Below the pieces are notes generated by a model, which worked only from the letters and a program-made list of their open reading frames with translations, was not told the origin of the DNA and searched no databases. Below are positions 11,971 to 27,739 of a DNA stretch of 64,000 bases, in pieces (the stretch's first letter is position 1; each line of letters starts with the position of its first letter). The position numbers and the translations under genes were made by a program. Origin of the DNA: Daphnia pulex (Eukaryota > Arthropoda > Branchiopoda > Diplostraca > Daphniidae). The DNA is taken from positions 6,820,001 to 6,884,000 of the forward strand of contig NC_060024.1 of assembly GCF_021134715.1 (NCBI RefSeq), read 5' to 3'.

Positions 11971-12063
11971 TAGGGCTCTTCCGGGTCATTTTTATTTAGC
12001 CGATTTATCTGGCTGCGTTGCCAGATAAATCGGTTATATAAAACAGATCCTGAAGAGCTCGAT
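11971..12063. repeat. Inverted repeat (hairpin) 2
   Basis: A perfect 14-bp inverted repeat (CCGATTTATCTGGC, 12000-12013, with its complement at 12020-12033) has a 6-base loop. Weaker pairing continues outward through GGCTCTTCCGG and CCTGAAGAGCTC to about 43 bp per arm. It sits directly beside hairpin 1. Confidence 0.8.
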
Positions 12064-13290
12064 AATAGTTTTTTGGGGAAGGGGGGAAAGAGGGAAGTCA
12101 ATATGAAGGGGGTAGGGGTGTTAAATTCAAGTTAAAAATTAAAATTCAATTCAATTTAAATGTTTTCTTACATCATTTTCCAGTTAAATTGCGAATGCCA
12201 AGTTTTGTAATTTTTCTATATCTCTTTATTTAATGATAAAGATGTTATTTGTTGAAGCAATGAATTATTGAAATGAAGAATGAATGAAATGGAGGGATTT
12301 AACGAAATGGGCTAAAACGTATAGGTTGACGTACATGTCGCTTGACGTGCACGTCCTTCATGCGAAGAAGGATTTCACGAAATGTGGTAAAACGTACAGG
12401 TTGACGTACATGTCGTCGTCGACTCTCTGTCAATTCTCTGTTGAGTCAAATTTGCTTCTGCCCGCCCTAATACAAAAGCAAAGTGAATGAGTGTGATGTG
12501 AGCCCTATAATAGTTTTTTGGGGAAAGAGGGAAGTCAATATGAAGGGGGTAGGGGTGTTAAATTCATACGTTCAATATACATTCCCTTATACGAGGGATC
12601 ACGCTGAGAGGGGATGGGGTTAACGAAAATGTGACGTGGTCGAATACTTGCCAATCTCTTCATTCGTTGTGATATAGAAGGTTGGCCATGACCTTTTAGT
12701 TCTGGCACTCGTTGATGGTCCATGTGCGGGCAAATTCGTTGGAACTGTTTTCGTATAGACGTCGAGCGTGACGTCGGGGTCGGTCGGGGTAGGAAGTCGG
12801 GGCCTTCTCTTTAGGCCTATTGGCTCAAGCGAGAAGAAAGACCCATTAAAAGGAAAGCAATCAGCACCAAGATTAGTGGAATTAGGAATGATGATATTTC
12901 CAGTCGTTGCTTGAACCACAGCTTAAACAGGGAAGCGGTGTCGAGCGGCTCGAGCGAAAAAAGTTGATGGGGAATTATCCCACCGTAAAGGTTGTGAACC
13001 GTTTGGTTCAGCTGTATTGGAATAAGCCGAATAAGCACATTAGAAATTATATAGGACCAGAAAATTAAAAAAAAAACACCGAATTTCTAAAATGTTTAGC
13101 TACATAGGCTATCGCTGTTTCCAAATTGGATAAGCTGATGTGAAAAGATCGCTTCCACGACCCATACAGAAGGTAGATATCCAGTTGTTGTGTGTGTGCA
13201 TTATATGGGCTCTTGGCATGGTTTTGGCATGAAAAATGGGGAAGGGGGGCAAGGGGGGGGGAGTCAATATTAAGAGGGTAGGGGTGTATA
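12062..13290. repeat. Dispersed G-rich repeat, three copies
   Basis: A unit around GAAGTCAATATGAAGGGGGT followed by AGGGGTGTTA occurs at about 12062-12126 and 12506-12566, and in altered form at 13236-13290, always on the same strand. The first two copies share about 60 bp. They may be ends or remnants of one mobile element; no coding capacity is seen. Confidence 0.65.
12294..12415. repeat. Tandem pair of about 46-bp units
   Basis: Units at 12294-12340 and 12370-12415 differ at only a few positions (shared core AGGTTGACGTACATGTCG) and lie 76 bp apart. The short open frame across them is a product of the repeat, not evidence of a gene. Confidence 0.75.
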
Positions 13291-13823
13291 GAGGCGCTAG
13301 AGGCGTTTTAATTGGGTACTGTAATTGTGATGATGCAATCATCACATCACATCGATATACGTATATCGCAATTGTAGGGTTTAATAACTCAAAAATATTT
13401 AGAAAGAACTCTACACTTCTAATATAATGAAAAGTGAAATGCCAGGAGGCGATTTCCCACATGTAGAAAAGGCCTAGTGTATTGGTTTTAAGGAAGTGTG
13501 AACATACCCAAGTGACAACGGAAGAAGAAGAACAATCAACAGCAACTCGTCTCTTGAATGGCACAACTAACTAGTTATCATCATGTTTTATCCCCAAGCG
13601 TTTCTATTGCCACGTAGTTGGCGCCAAACCACGCAGTTCTAGAAAACGCTCAAGTAACAACTGATGACGGTTTTGAAGTATAATAATACTTGGGCCACGT
13701 ATTTTGGATCGTATATAACGGTTGAAAGGTATCAAAAGAAATTTTGTATTAGTCAGTGCAGCGAAAGGGAATACACAGGAGGTTTCGGCCAACAAACAAA
13801 CACAAAAATAATAGTAGCTTGAA

Positions 13824-14333
13824 TCAGTCCCGATGCGGAGGAAGTATCCGATACATATCATCCGTAGACAAAGTGGCCAAATGAGCGTCCATCCGACGCC
13901 GAAAGTTAAAATATGCAGCAATCCTTTCCTGAGTAGTATAGCCTGAAAAGAAAAGAAATGTATAAATAAAATATGACAAAATGGCGATGGAACGAGACTA
14001 AAGTCACTTACTGGTCAATAAAGTAGCCAAGTAGTTACCCTCCAGGGCATACTGGGTCTCAAAGTCGTAAGGGGGCGGGGGAGGACTCGAGGAACTCGAC
14101 GACGGTGACGGTACTGTCGGCGGCCAAATGGGTTCAAGCTCCGGGATACTGCTTATGATGCGTCCCCTCTCAGACGGTGACGCGGGCGTAGACCGAGGAG
14201 CGGAACGCTCCTCGGTCACTACAGCCGGAATGAACCGGGGCACTTCGGGACGCACCTGAGGATTGACAACAGTAGAACTCGACGACAACTCAGCGTAAAA
14301 CACACGCTTAGTCGCTCGTTTGGAGCGAGGCAT
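13824..14333 (-). CDS. Uncharacterised two-exon gene, 146 residues
   Basis: Exon 14333-14012 and exon 13942-13824 join through a strong donor (GTAAGT) and a pyrimidine-rich acceptor to give 147 codons with a stop. The product starts with a basic segment (MPRSKRATKR) and continues with a Ser/Pro-rich low-complexity middle containing runs of serine and proline. It ends in a more ordered, charged helix-like part (RIAAYFNFRRRMDAHLATL). No signal peptide or membrane segment is present. I do not recognise the family. It sits in a repeat-rich stretch without conserved neighbours, so it could be a lineage-specific gene or an exon pair from an unknown mobile element. Confidence 0.4.
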
Positions 14334-16505
14334 TTCTTCAGACAGGCAGGAGCAACGCTTAACTTTTAAAATCCGCGTCGGGCGAAACATACGCACTAGG
14401 GCGAGGCGAAAAAGACAATGAGCCGATAAAGCGAAATGCCCGGTCAAAATAGACGACCACCCGTGAACCCTTCGTCAGCATGTAAGGACACCCACCAATT
14501 CTCGCTTCCAAGTAGCTAGAAGATCGTATAAAAAATTTAAAAAAAAGAAAACGGAAACGGGCTATACCGATCCCTATAATACTTGACTGTTAGAGAAAAC
14601 GGCACAGCACACAAAAATAAAATACACGTGGGACGATAATAGATAGGATTTTAAAACCTTTGATTCCATTACGTGCGATTCTAGTAAGTTTTAGCCTTTG
14701 CTTTATTTTGCCGATTTGGCAGTTACTATTATCGCAGGTTATGAAACCCTTCATAATCGTAGGTTTCATAACTTGTGAAAAACAAAGGTTTCAAATAGTA
14801 AAAAACGAAGGTTTTTTCAAGGGTTTTTTACTTGTGAAAAAAGAAGGTTTTTTAATTCATCGTGCTACAGGGTGATTCCATATGAAAACGACCAAAACCT
14901 GTGGGGACCATCTCACGGATTTGATCGCCACTAGGCTTTTTCGATTCATATCAATAAAAAAAATTTTTCCTCGTAGGATTTTGAAAAAAAATGGCGTGAA
15001 CGTTTGAATTTTTTAAAAGTCCACTTGACCATATAATCATTAAATTTTTTTTAGCATATTGAAATGCGATTATTGGCTCATTTATCTATCAGAACATGTT
15101 TTCATAAGGATATATACTATTTTTTAAGACCAAGCGCGACAAAATCAAAGGTTGCACCACCTGGTGGCGCGAAATTTAAAAAGTTAAAATATGATCAAAT
15201 TTGATGTGATAAAAGGTTAAGTTAAAACTGACGTAGGTTCATAAAAAATAGTGAAAATGTGAACGGGAACCCTGGCAATGTGTGGTCGAAATTTCAAACT
15301 CGTAGCTTAAGTTAAAAGTATTTTTTCTTAATTTTAAAAATACAAAAAATGTTTTTTTTTTCTCAAAATTGACGTTTTCAACTTAAAAAACAGGAATGAC
15401 AGGCCATAGGAATTTCTTTGATTTTTTCAGGGTAGAAAGCTAGTTATATTTAGTACATTAAAAAAAAATTAGGTGTATAGAAACATTTTAATTAATCCCT
15501 AAATACAATTTTATTTTTATTTTTTCAGTGCTGACTGGTAGTGGTGTCGAATCAGCGTGTGTGCGTTATTTCTGTTTGTGTGCGTCACATTTTTACGATT
15601 AATTTCCTCTTACCCACCCCTTTGTTTTGGCATGCTGCTGATTTTAATCAACTTGGAAAAAATTACATTTCACACAAACAGCTACCCGTAAATAAATAAT
15701 AAACAAGACAGTTAACGTTCACGTTCAGGCCCCCTATATAGCCTACACAACAAACAAAAAAGTGCTGAGCGGGAAAATTTAAAAACAAGCAGCGATGCTG
15801 ACCCACTTTCCATTCCATCCGCCGGGCCCATTATTGACCATCAAGTGGTAGGGAAATGCTAAATTTTAATTTTTTTTAATTGCGCTACACACATGTGTGT
15901 GTGTGTAGATACAAGAAAATGTTTCTCTTTTTAATTTGTCAAAAAGATTGGGGGGGGGGGTTAATTTCGACGTCGGGGCATGGGGGCATATTGCGAGACA
16001 TTTTTATTTAATTTCTCGTTTCATTTTTCATGTTTCTCTAAATGTAAAACAAAAACTCGTTTTTAAATTGCCCGCGAAAGTGTTGTTTTTGGCCTGTTGC
16101 CAGAATTTAAAAAATTGCAAGTGCAGACGACACAACAAGGATTTTTGTTTTTGATTCTTTAATCGGGTGTTCGTGACGTTGTGTTACGAATGAATTTTTC
16201 TTGTTTTTGCTTTAGATTTTAATTTCTTTATAAGTTTATAGCACTAGTTGAATGGCAAAGAGTGCACGACATTATCCACTAGCCTATTAGCTCCATTTGA
16301 TTTCGGTTTCATTTAGTTCCATTAACTATAACGTTAGTTCCGGTTTAGACGAGTTCAATCTTCGTCTAACAAGTTCATTTTTAAAATTCATCTCAGATGA
16401 CTTTAGGTACGAGATATTTTTGCCCAGACTTTGAAAATCTTCTCTAATTCAATATTGTTTTGAAACAGGATCCATCAATCTCTCTCTGATACTTATTGTC
16501 TTTGA
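14334..16505. other. AT-rich intergenic stretch
   Basis: It contains short degenerate repeats of AAGGTTT/TTGTGAAAAA type at about 14740-14870 and several poly-A/T runs. A GT microsatellite lies near 15890-15910 and a poly-G run at 15951-15960. No open frame has coding character. The 3' end is the 5' flank of ABHD18. Confidence 0.55.
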
Positions 16506-18355
<1,850 letters not shown>

Positions 18356-18595
18356 TTATATTTTTTATAGAATTAACCTAAACATTTGGGGGGTTGTATA
18401 ATTGTGTGTAGATTTTAATAAAAACAAATGATGGGAATCACTTGGCCTTGAATGACATTTTTAGTGAGTCCCAACGCCGATAGAGGAATAGACACAAAAG
18501 GTAATTTTGGTTTTAAAATTGAGATAGTTGTACAATCACTAACTAATTGAACTTTGATCGTGAAAACTGTTTACAGTGGACAAACAAAACTGCGA

Positions 18596-18602
18596 TATAA
18601 AA
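18596..18602 (+). promoter_or_regulatory. TATA box of the amylase gene
   Basis: A TATAAAA motif lies 106 bases upstream of the amylase ATG and just after a run of non-coding DNA, a fitting position for a short 5' UTR. Digestive enzyme genes of arthropods usually have TATA promoters. Confidence 0.55.
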
Positions 18603-18605
18603 TGA

Positions 18606-21880
<3,275 letters not shown>

Positions 21881-22425
21881 ACCTCGTCCCCGCAGAAAAC
21901 AATAAAGATTAATAGATTCAAACTAAAATTCTGTTCTTCTATCTTAGGAGGAAATAATCAATACACAAACTTGGCATGAGTGGAATTGAGCCTAAATTTA
22001 AAATTAGGTTTATGTACCCTATTACCCCCAGCTCTCCCCCCCCTCCCCTTTAGATTCTTTTTCTGTCCCCTCGGTTTCATTTCGTGCGACATTTTCCGGT
22101 GGCGGATGCCAGGGATGTCAGTGCCAATGAATTATTTCGACCGACATGCCTAAATTTCTTCAGGCCTTCCGATAACTTGAAGACGATTCTACGAAGCCAG
22201 CTCCAAAGTACGTTTGAACTTGGCGCCACAATACTCGTCCAGCCCAAAAAGAGAAAGTTTACAAACTTAATTTTAAATTTGGTATGAAATAAATATGGCG
22301 GGGATAACAAAATGGCCATAATTCAGCAGTCGCCATTTCAGTCGAAACTTTTATCGTCAAGTTCGACAGAATTATTGATGATGTGGGGAATAAAACGTTG
22401 TATCTGCCGCGCGTGTAGTGGTGCG

Positions 22426-22432
22426 TACGTGA
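22426..22432 (+). promoter_or_regulatory. Candidate hypoxia response element
   Basis: TACGTGA contains the HIF-binding core RCGTG, with a second GCGTG about 15 bases upstream, some 570 bases before the prolyl hydroxylase ATG. HIF prolyl hydroxylase genes are often HIF targets, but the core is short and chance hits are common. Confidence 0.3.
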
Positions 22433-22658
22433 CTTATGCGATCGAAAAAAATTGACTACATTTGGTTTGTCATCGAGTCCAAACCGCCAAGAGATATAGG
22501 AGGGCGAAACGGGCCGTCTCGCGTCGGTGCATGTGAACGCATAGATGGCGATTAGGGCAGCAGCAGCAGCGGTGGAAAAAAGGCCGTTTGCCTTCACAAT
22601 AGTCACGTAGCCTTTTCACTCATCTCGACGTCTATGGCCCCAAGGGTGGGCTCCTACA

Positions 22659-22668
22659 GCGCATGCGC
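22659..22668 (+). promoter_or_regulatory. NRF-1/ewg-type palindrome
   Basis: GCGCATGCGC is a perfect match to the NRF-1 site core and lies in the likely TATA-less promoter of the prolyl hydroxylase gene, about 330 bases before its ATG. Confidence 0.4.
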
Positions 22669-22999
22669 CAACATCAATTTTTGGTTTTTTGGGGAGGAAA
22701 TAAAACGAGTTGAATCCAATGCACGACCTCAGTCTCCCCTCTACATCGCCAGCCAACCACACACACGTCCGCCAGCCAGGCCTACACGAGTGTCTCTAAT
22801 AACTTTTGTTATTATATCCCAGAAATTGCTCAAAGGAATAATAGTCATAGAGCATGGTGGTGCTATTCTTCAGTCGTGGAATAGGCCTACAAACAAGAAG
22901 ATCTGTCAAACAGCTAAGAAATCTCTGCGTCTACCAGCAGCATTTGGTCGAGGAATAAGAAAGTCAACAGCACAAAAAAAGAATTAAAATAGGCCTAAA

Positions 23000-23907
<908 letters not shown>

Positions 23908-24721
23908 AAAAAATGTTCTTTCCAGGTGATTATTATTTACACGCTATACTCTTTCGCTAACAATTGCTTATCGGTTGAATATGCGATTGGCACAATGCGC
24001 ATATAGCAGATAGGGGCGCTATCGATCGCTATAGCCTACGTGTTTTGGACTCGGTGAACTGTGTTACTTTAGCGCCAAATGAGAAATCTTGTAGATAATC
24101 TGCTATCTCTCTCACTGTTTGTCTTCTGTACCTTGAGTAAAGCCAACTTGAAAGAGTCTCCGCTGGTAATATACTCCGCGACACAAATAATGTCAATGCG
24201 TTGTTTTGCCAGCACGCGTACATAGGTGTTTTTCAAGCGAGATATATGATGGGGCGTTCTTATTTTGGTACATTTTCAATTTAATTTGACTAATTGAATT
24301 GTCTGATTTGAAAATTTAGGAAGTAAAACGAGATCTTGCTACAGCTTCAAACGTAACGAAGCGACACACTATAGCTGGGAATCTATTTCAAATGTTGCTG
24401 CGGAGCCAAAAGTGATTAACGCCAAAGACGTTATGATGACAACATATACAATATTAGAGATGGTGTACAAATTGTTTTTGAATGATGAATTTGTTTTAAT
24501 GCGTGCGTCTATCGATTATTTGTTTGTGTTTGGTTTTGTAAGCTAACTTGATGGGTTTTTAAAATCAAGAAAATATTATATTTTTTTTAATAAAAAAACA
24601 TTCAATTGTGTTCATTAACCTAACTACGTCTTATGTGAAACAGAATTTTAAAAAGATGGGAAGACTTTCAAGATTTTTCTGTACAATGGTTAAATAAGTT
24701 TGTGATGTACGACTTAATAAG

Positions 24722-24793
24722 TCCTCGATAGTATAGTGGTGAGTATCCCCGCCTGTCACGCGGGAGACCGGGGTTCAATTCCCCGTCGGGGAG
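24722..24793 (+). tRNA. tRNA-Asp (GTC), copy 1
   Basis: A 72-nt cloverleaf with acceptor TCCTCGA/TCGGGGA-type pairing, D-arm ATAGTATAGTGGTGAG, anticodon GTC at 24755-24757 in loop CTGTCAC, and T-arm GGTTCAATTCC. It has no intron. A T-run follows within a few bases, as expected for Pol III termination. Confidence 0.97.
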
Positions 24794-24936
24794 GATTATT
24801 TTTTTCATGGATTTAATAAAGTAATTACTTTTTTAAAATGTTTCTAAAAACTTCATTATAAAAGATTTTTGTGAATAAGTATTTCCATGTTTTCCCAGTT
24901 TTTTTTTCCTTTCATAGAAAAGAACAAAAAATTTGC

Positions 24937-25008
24937 CTCCCCGACGGGGAATTGAACCCCGGTCTCCCGCGTGACAGGCGGGGATACTCACCACTATACT
25001 ATCGAGGA
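24937..25008 (-). tRNA. tRNA-Asp (GTC), copy 2
   Basis: Identical over 72 nt to copy 1 but on the opposite strand, 143 bp away, so the two genes form a large inverted repeat. A T-rich tract follows its 3' end. Confidence 0.97.
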
Positions 25009-25384
25009 CTTGTCAAAGTCCTTTCCACAAGATAGTTTATACCTGATAACAGAATAATTTCAAAACATTTTACATAAAAAAAATGTTCTTCATACATGAA
25101 ATGTAGGTTAAAGTGGCCTTGAGATTCAACTAATTTCAGTTTCTTTAGTCGCTGTACATAATACGATGATTAGTTGATTACACGGCAATAACCGCATCTT
25201 TAAAAAATTGTTTAATGCCTTCATTAACGTCAATCTTGCATATGCTGGTGTCGACGGGATGCATCGCAACACCTTGTGCCAGTAGTGAAAAGCGCATCGT
25301 CCGACTGACAACACTCTTATTCGTTACCTTAAACAAATTCAGATTCCGTGTAGGCTATAATCTCAATATTAAAATTACAGAGAA

Positions 25385-26620
25385 ATGAAGACTTTTATTA
25401 TTCGTGTTGGAAGATATCTGAAACTTAAATGCAAGTTGATTGTTTTGTTGTTGTTTTTATTCAAAATGTTGGTGCTCCTCTACATTTCAGAAGTTCATCA
25501 TCACAAATTGACAAGTGTCGTCAGAACTGCTGTGACTGGGTGGAACTCAGATGCTAATAATGACGTCACAGATTCAAAAGACTTCATCAAACAATACAAA
25601 TCGATTCTGATTTGGAACAACAGCCCCAAAGTGATCGAGACGGCAATTTTTGGTTTCGGTCACGATCCTTTCGTTCTGGAGGGATGCGAGTTTTCCGACT
25701 GTGCCATTTTCAACCAGGAGTCGGCTGCATCGTTACCATTGGAAGAATTTGACGCTGTGATTGTGCAGATTTCGACAATGTGGCTCAGCGATTTGCCTGA
25801 AAATCGCACGAATCACCAGCGCTTCATCTTTTTCGCGCAAGAGTCGCCAGCGTCGATGACCGAATCTCTGACCGACATTTTTTCAATGCGCAACTATTTC
25901 AACTGGACCATGAGCTACCGAACCAATTCAGACATTCAATTCTTGTACGGACGGATTCAGCCGGGACCGACAGCCCCGAAGACTCGAGAAGAAACTCTTC
26001 GTTTGATGAAAGACAATAGAAATAATAATAAGAATTACGCCGCTAATAAAATCAAGTTGGTCGCCTGGATGGTTGGTCATTGCGACACGCTAGGATTGAG
26101 GGAAATTTACGTCAGTCAACTCGCCAAATTCATCCCGATCGACGTTTACGGCAAGTGTGGCAATATGAGCTGCTCCCGCAACACTATGCACGCCTACTCC
26201 GATCCCCAATGCTACCAAATGCTGGAAGCCAAATACAAATTCTACCTGTCGTTCGAGAATTCCATCTGCGAGGAATACGTCACCGAGAAATTCTTCGAGA
26301 TCGCCAATCGGGACATTGTCCCCGTCGTCTACGGTGGGGCCGATTACAAACGGATCGCACCTCCTCACTCGTTCATCGACGCCCTGGAATTCACGCCCGA
26401 AGCACTGGCCCAGTACCTGACCATTCTTGACGCCAATGACGAGCTCTACAACGAATTTTTCTGGTGGAAAAGTCACTACAAAGTCGAAGCTGGATTGGAG
26501 CAAATGGCTCGCCACGGTTTCTGCGACTTGTGCAAGAAACTCCATCAGGATCAAGTCCCGAAATGTTACCCCCAACTGGAAACAGAATGGGACCCGAAAA
26601 ATAAATGTTGGGAAAATTAG
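25385..26620 (+). CDS. Alpha-1,3-fucosyltransferase (GT10)
   Basis: A single exon of 411 residues. A type II signal anchor lies at about residues 16-35 (CKLIVLLLFLFKMLVLLYI), then a stem and the GT10 fold. Diagnostic blocks are FFAQESPAS (acceptor region), KLVAWMVGHC, DVYGKCG, and the donor-binding motif FYLSFENSICEEYVTEKF followed by VPVVYGGADY. The C-terminus carries a Cys pair (FCDLCKKLH) usual in arthropod FucT enzymes. It should act in the Golgi, adding fucose from GDP-fucose to N-glycans or Lewis-type glycans. It is intronless and lies between tRNA-Asp genes, which raises the possibility of a retro-copied origin. Confidence 0.95.
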   Translation: MKTFIIRVGRYLKLKCKLIVLLLFLFKMLVLLYISEVHHHKLTSVVRTAVTGWNSDANNDVTDSKDFIKQYKSILIWNNSPKVIETAIFGFGHDPFVLEGCEFSDCAIFNQESAASLPLEEFDAVIVQISTMWLSDLPENRTNHQRFIFFAQESPASMTESLTDIFSMRNYFNWTMSYRTNSDIQFLYGRIQPGPTAPKTREETLRLMKDNRNNNKNYAANKIKLVAWMVGHCDTLGLREIYVSQLAKFIPIDVYGKCGNMSCSRNTMHAYSDPQCYQMLEAKYKFYLSFENSICEEYVTEKFFEIANRDIVPVVYGGADYKRIAPPHSFIDALEFTPEALAQYLTILDANDELYNEFFWWKSHYKVEAGLEQMARHGFCDLCKKLHQDQVPKCYPQLETEWDPKNKCWEN

Positions 26621-27270
26621 ATTGGCATCATACAAAATTCAAATTATTCTAATTCAAATACATATGAACACTTGAGCAGTTCCAACTAGTTTTCTGTTTG
26701 TGTTAACTTGTGATGGGTAATTTGGTTAAGAATGTGGATTTGCTGAATTGTTTAATTCGGTTCAAATTTGTGTGTGATCTACTTTGGTAGTTTTATACCA
26801 TTTATTAATTATTGTCCATTCCTATAACATTTAATTTCGTCTTCAATTCCAAGGTTTTATATAAATATCTTATATTCAAGTTTTATCGTCCGTTAACTGC
26901 ACGCTTGGCTAGCTTTCAATGCGCAATGCACAACGCATAATGAATAAATACAAACACATCTGCGGGAAATGCATGAGCTGTCTCAGCAATATTTTCTAAG
27001 GGCTTCGTTTCTTTTCAAAAGAATATAGTGGCTTTGAACTCATTACGGTAACGTAAGCTACTTGTATTCAATATAATACCTGAGATCACACATATGGTCG
27101 CTTTAATAAAAGTTTTTCGTACCAATAAAGATTTTTTTAAAAATCGTAGTAGGGAGAAGATGTTGAAGTATCCACTGATTTAAATTGATAAACTTCGTTT
27201 GTTAATGTGAACAGCATGAGAAACAATTAAAAAAGTGGATAATTATCTTAAAATTTTGAAGAGGAATATA
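26621..27270. other. Intergenic stretch between fucosyltransferase and tRNA-Asp copy 3
   Basis: AT-rich, no open frames of note and no repeat recognised. The 3' UTR of the fucosyltransferase probably occupies the first part. Confidence 0.5.
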
Positions 27271-27342
27271 TCCTCGATAGTATAGTGGTGAGTATCCCCG
27301 CCTGTCACGCGGGAGACCGGGGTTCAATTCCCCGTCGGGGAG
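27271..27342 (+). tRNA. tRNA-Asp (GTC), copy 3
   Basis: Identical to copies 1 and 2. The first 15 bases after the gene (GATTATTTTTTTCAT) are also identical to those after copy 1, which points to a recent duplication that carried 3' flank. Confidence 0.97.
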
Positions 27343-27683
27343 GATTATTTTTTTCATCAATTCAAAACAATTTATGGAAATACGACAAAATGTTAATAAA
27401 AAAATTACATTTTCTAGTGAATGTAGATAATTTTTGGAAGGTGTATTTTAAAATCCTGTTATAAAAATATTTTGGTGATGCATTTAATTATGAGATTTGT
27501 GTTATACGGAGGACGCGTATTATTGGACCATGCTTCTTATCGTCTTGTTATATATTTTAAAGTGACCTTCGATCACAAAATGGACATGCCCTTGTTCATT
27601 TGTTTATGGAGATGATAACCTTAATGCCCGCTACATATGTATAACCTGAGCTGATTTACTGGCGATCATCGATTGTAGCCTAA

Positions 27684-27716
27684 TATATAGGTTGCCGCAG
27701 TCATTGTTTAGGCAGC
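27684..27716 (+). promoter_or_regulatory. Probable TATA/initiator of the amylase-domain gene
   Basis: TATATA at 27684-27689 is followed about 27 bases later by TCATTG, an arthropod initiator-like motif, and the ATG lies about 25 bases further on. Confidence 0.4.
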
Positions 27717-27739
27717 GGTAAGCAAGGATCACTTCTACC

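Larger units (their letters stand above)
21881..22999. other. Intergenic: amylase 3' end and prolyl hydroxylase 5' region
   Basis: An AATAAA signal follows the amylase stop at about 21900. The right half is the probable promoter and 5' UTR of the prolyl hydroxylase. The open frames on both strands here have no family likeness. Confidence 0.55.

Noticed and set aside
12284-12490. 68-codon open frame
   Set aside because: It covers a tandem repeat pair, so the peptide repeats itself and the frame is explained by the DNA repeat.
13109-13564. 151-codon minus-strand frame
   Set aside because: Runs through a poly-G tract and repeat DNA with odd composition; no conserved motif.
14334-14660. Region upstream of the unknown two-exon gene considered as a long terminal repeat
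   Set aside because: No matching second copy or paired ends were found, and no retroelement protein is nearby.
14745-14860. Repeats of AGGTTT and TTGTGAAAAA considered as a CRISPR-like or minisatellite array
   Set aside because: Units are irregular in length and sequence, without constant spacers; the genome is eukaryotic.
22259-22606. 115-codon minus-strand frame
   Set aside because: It lies in the likely promoter region of prolyl hydroxylase A and has no recognisable protein features.
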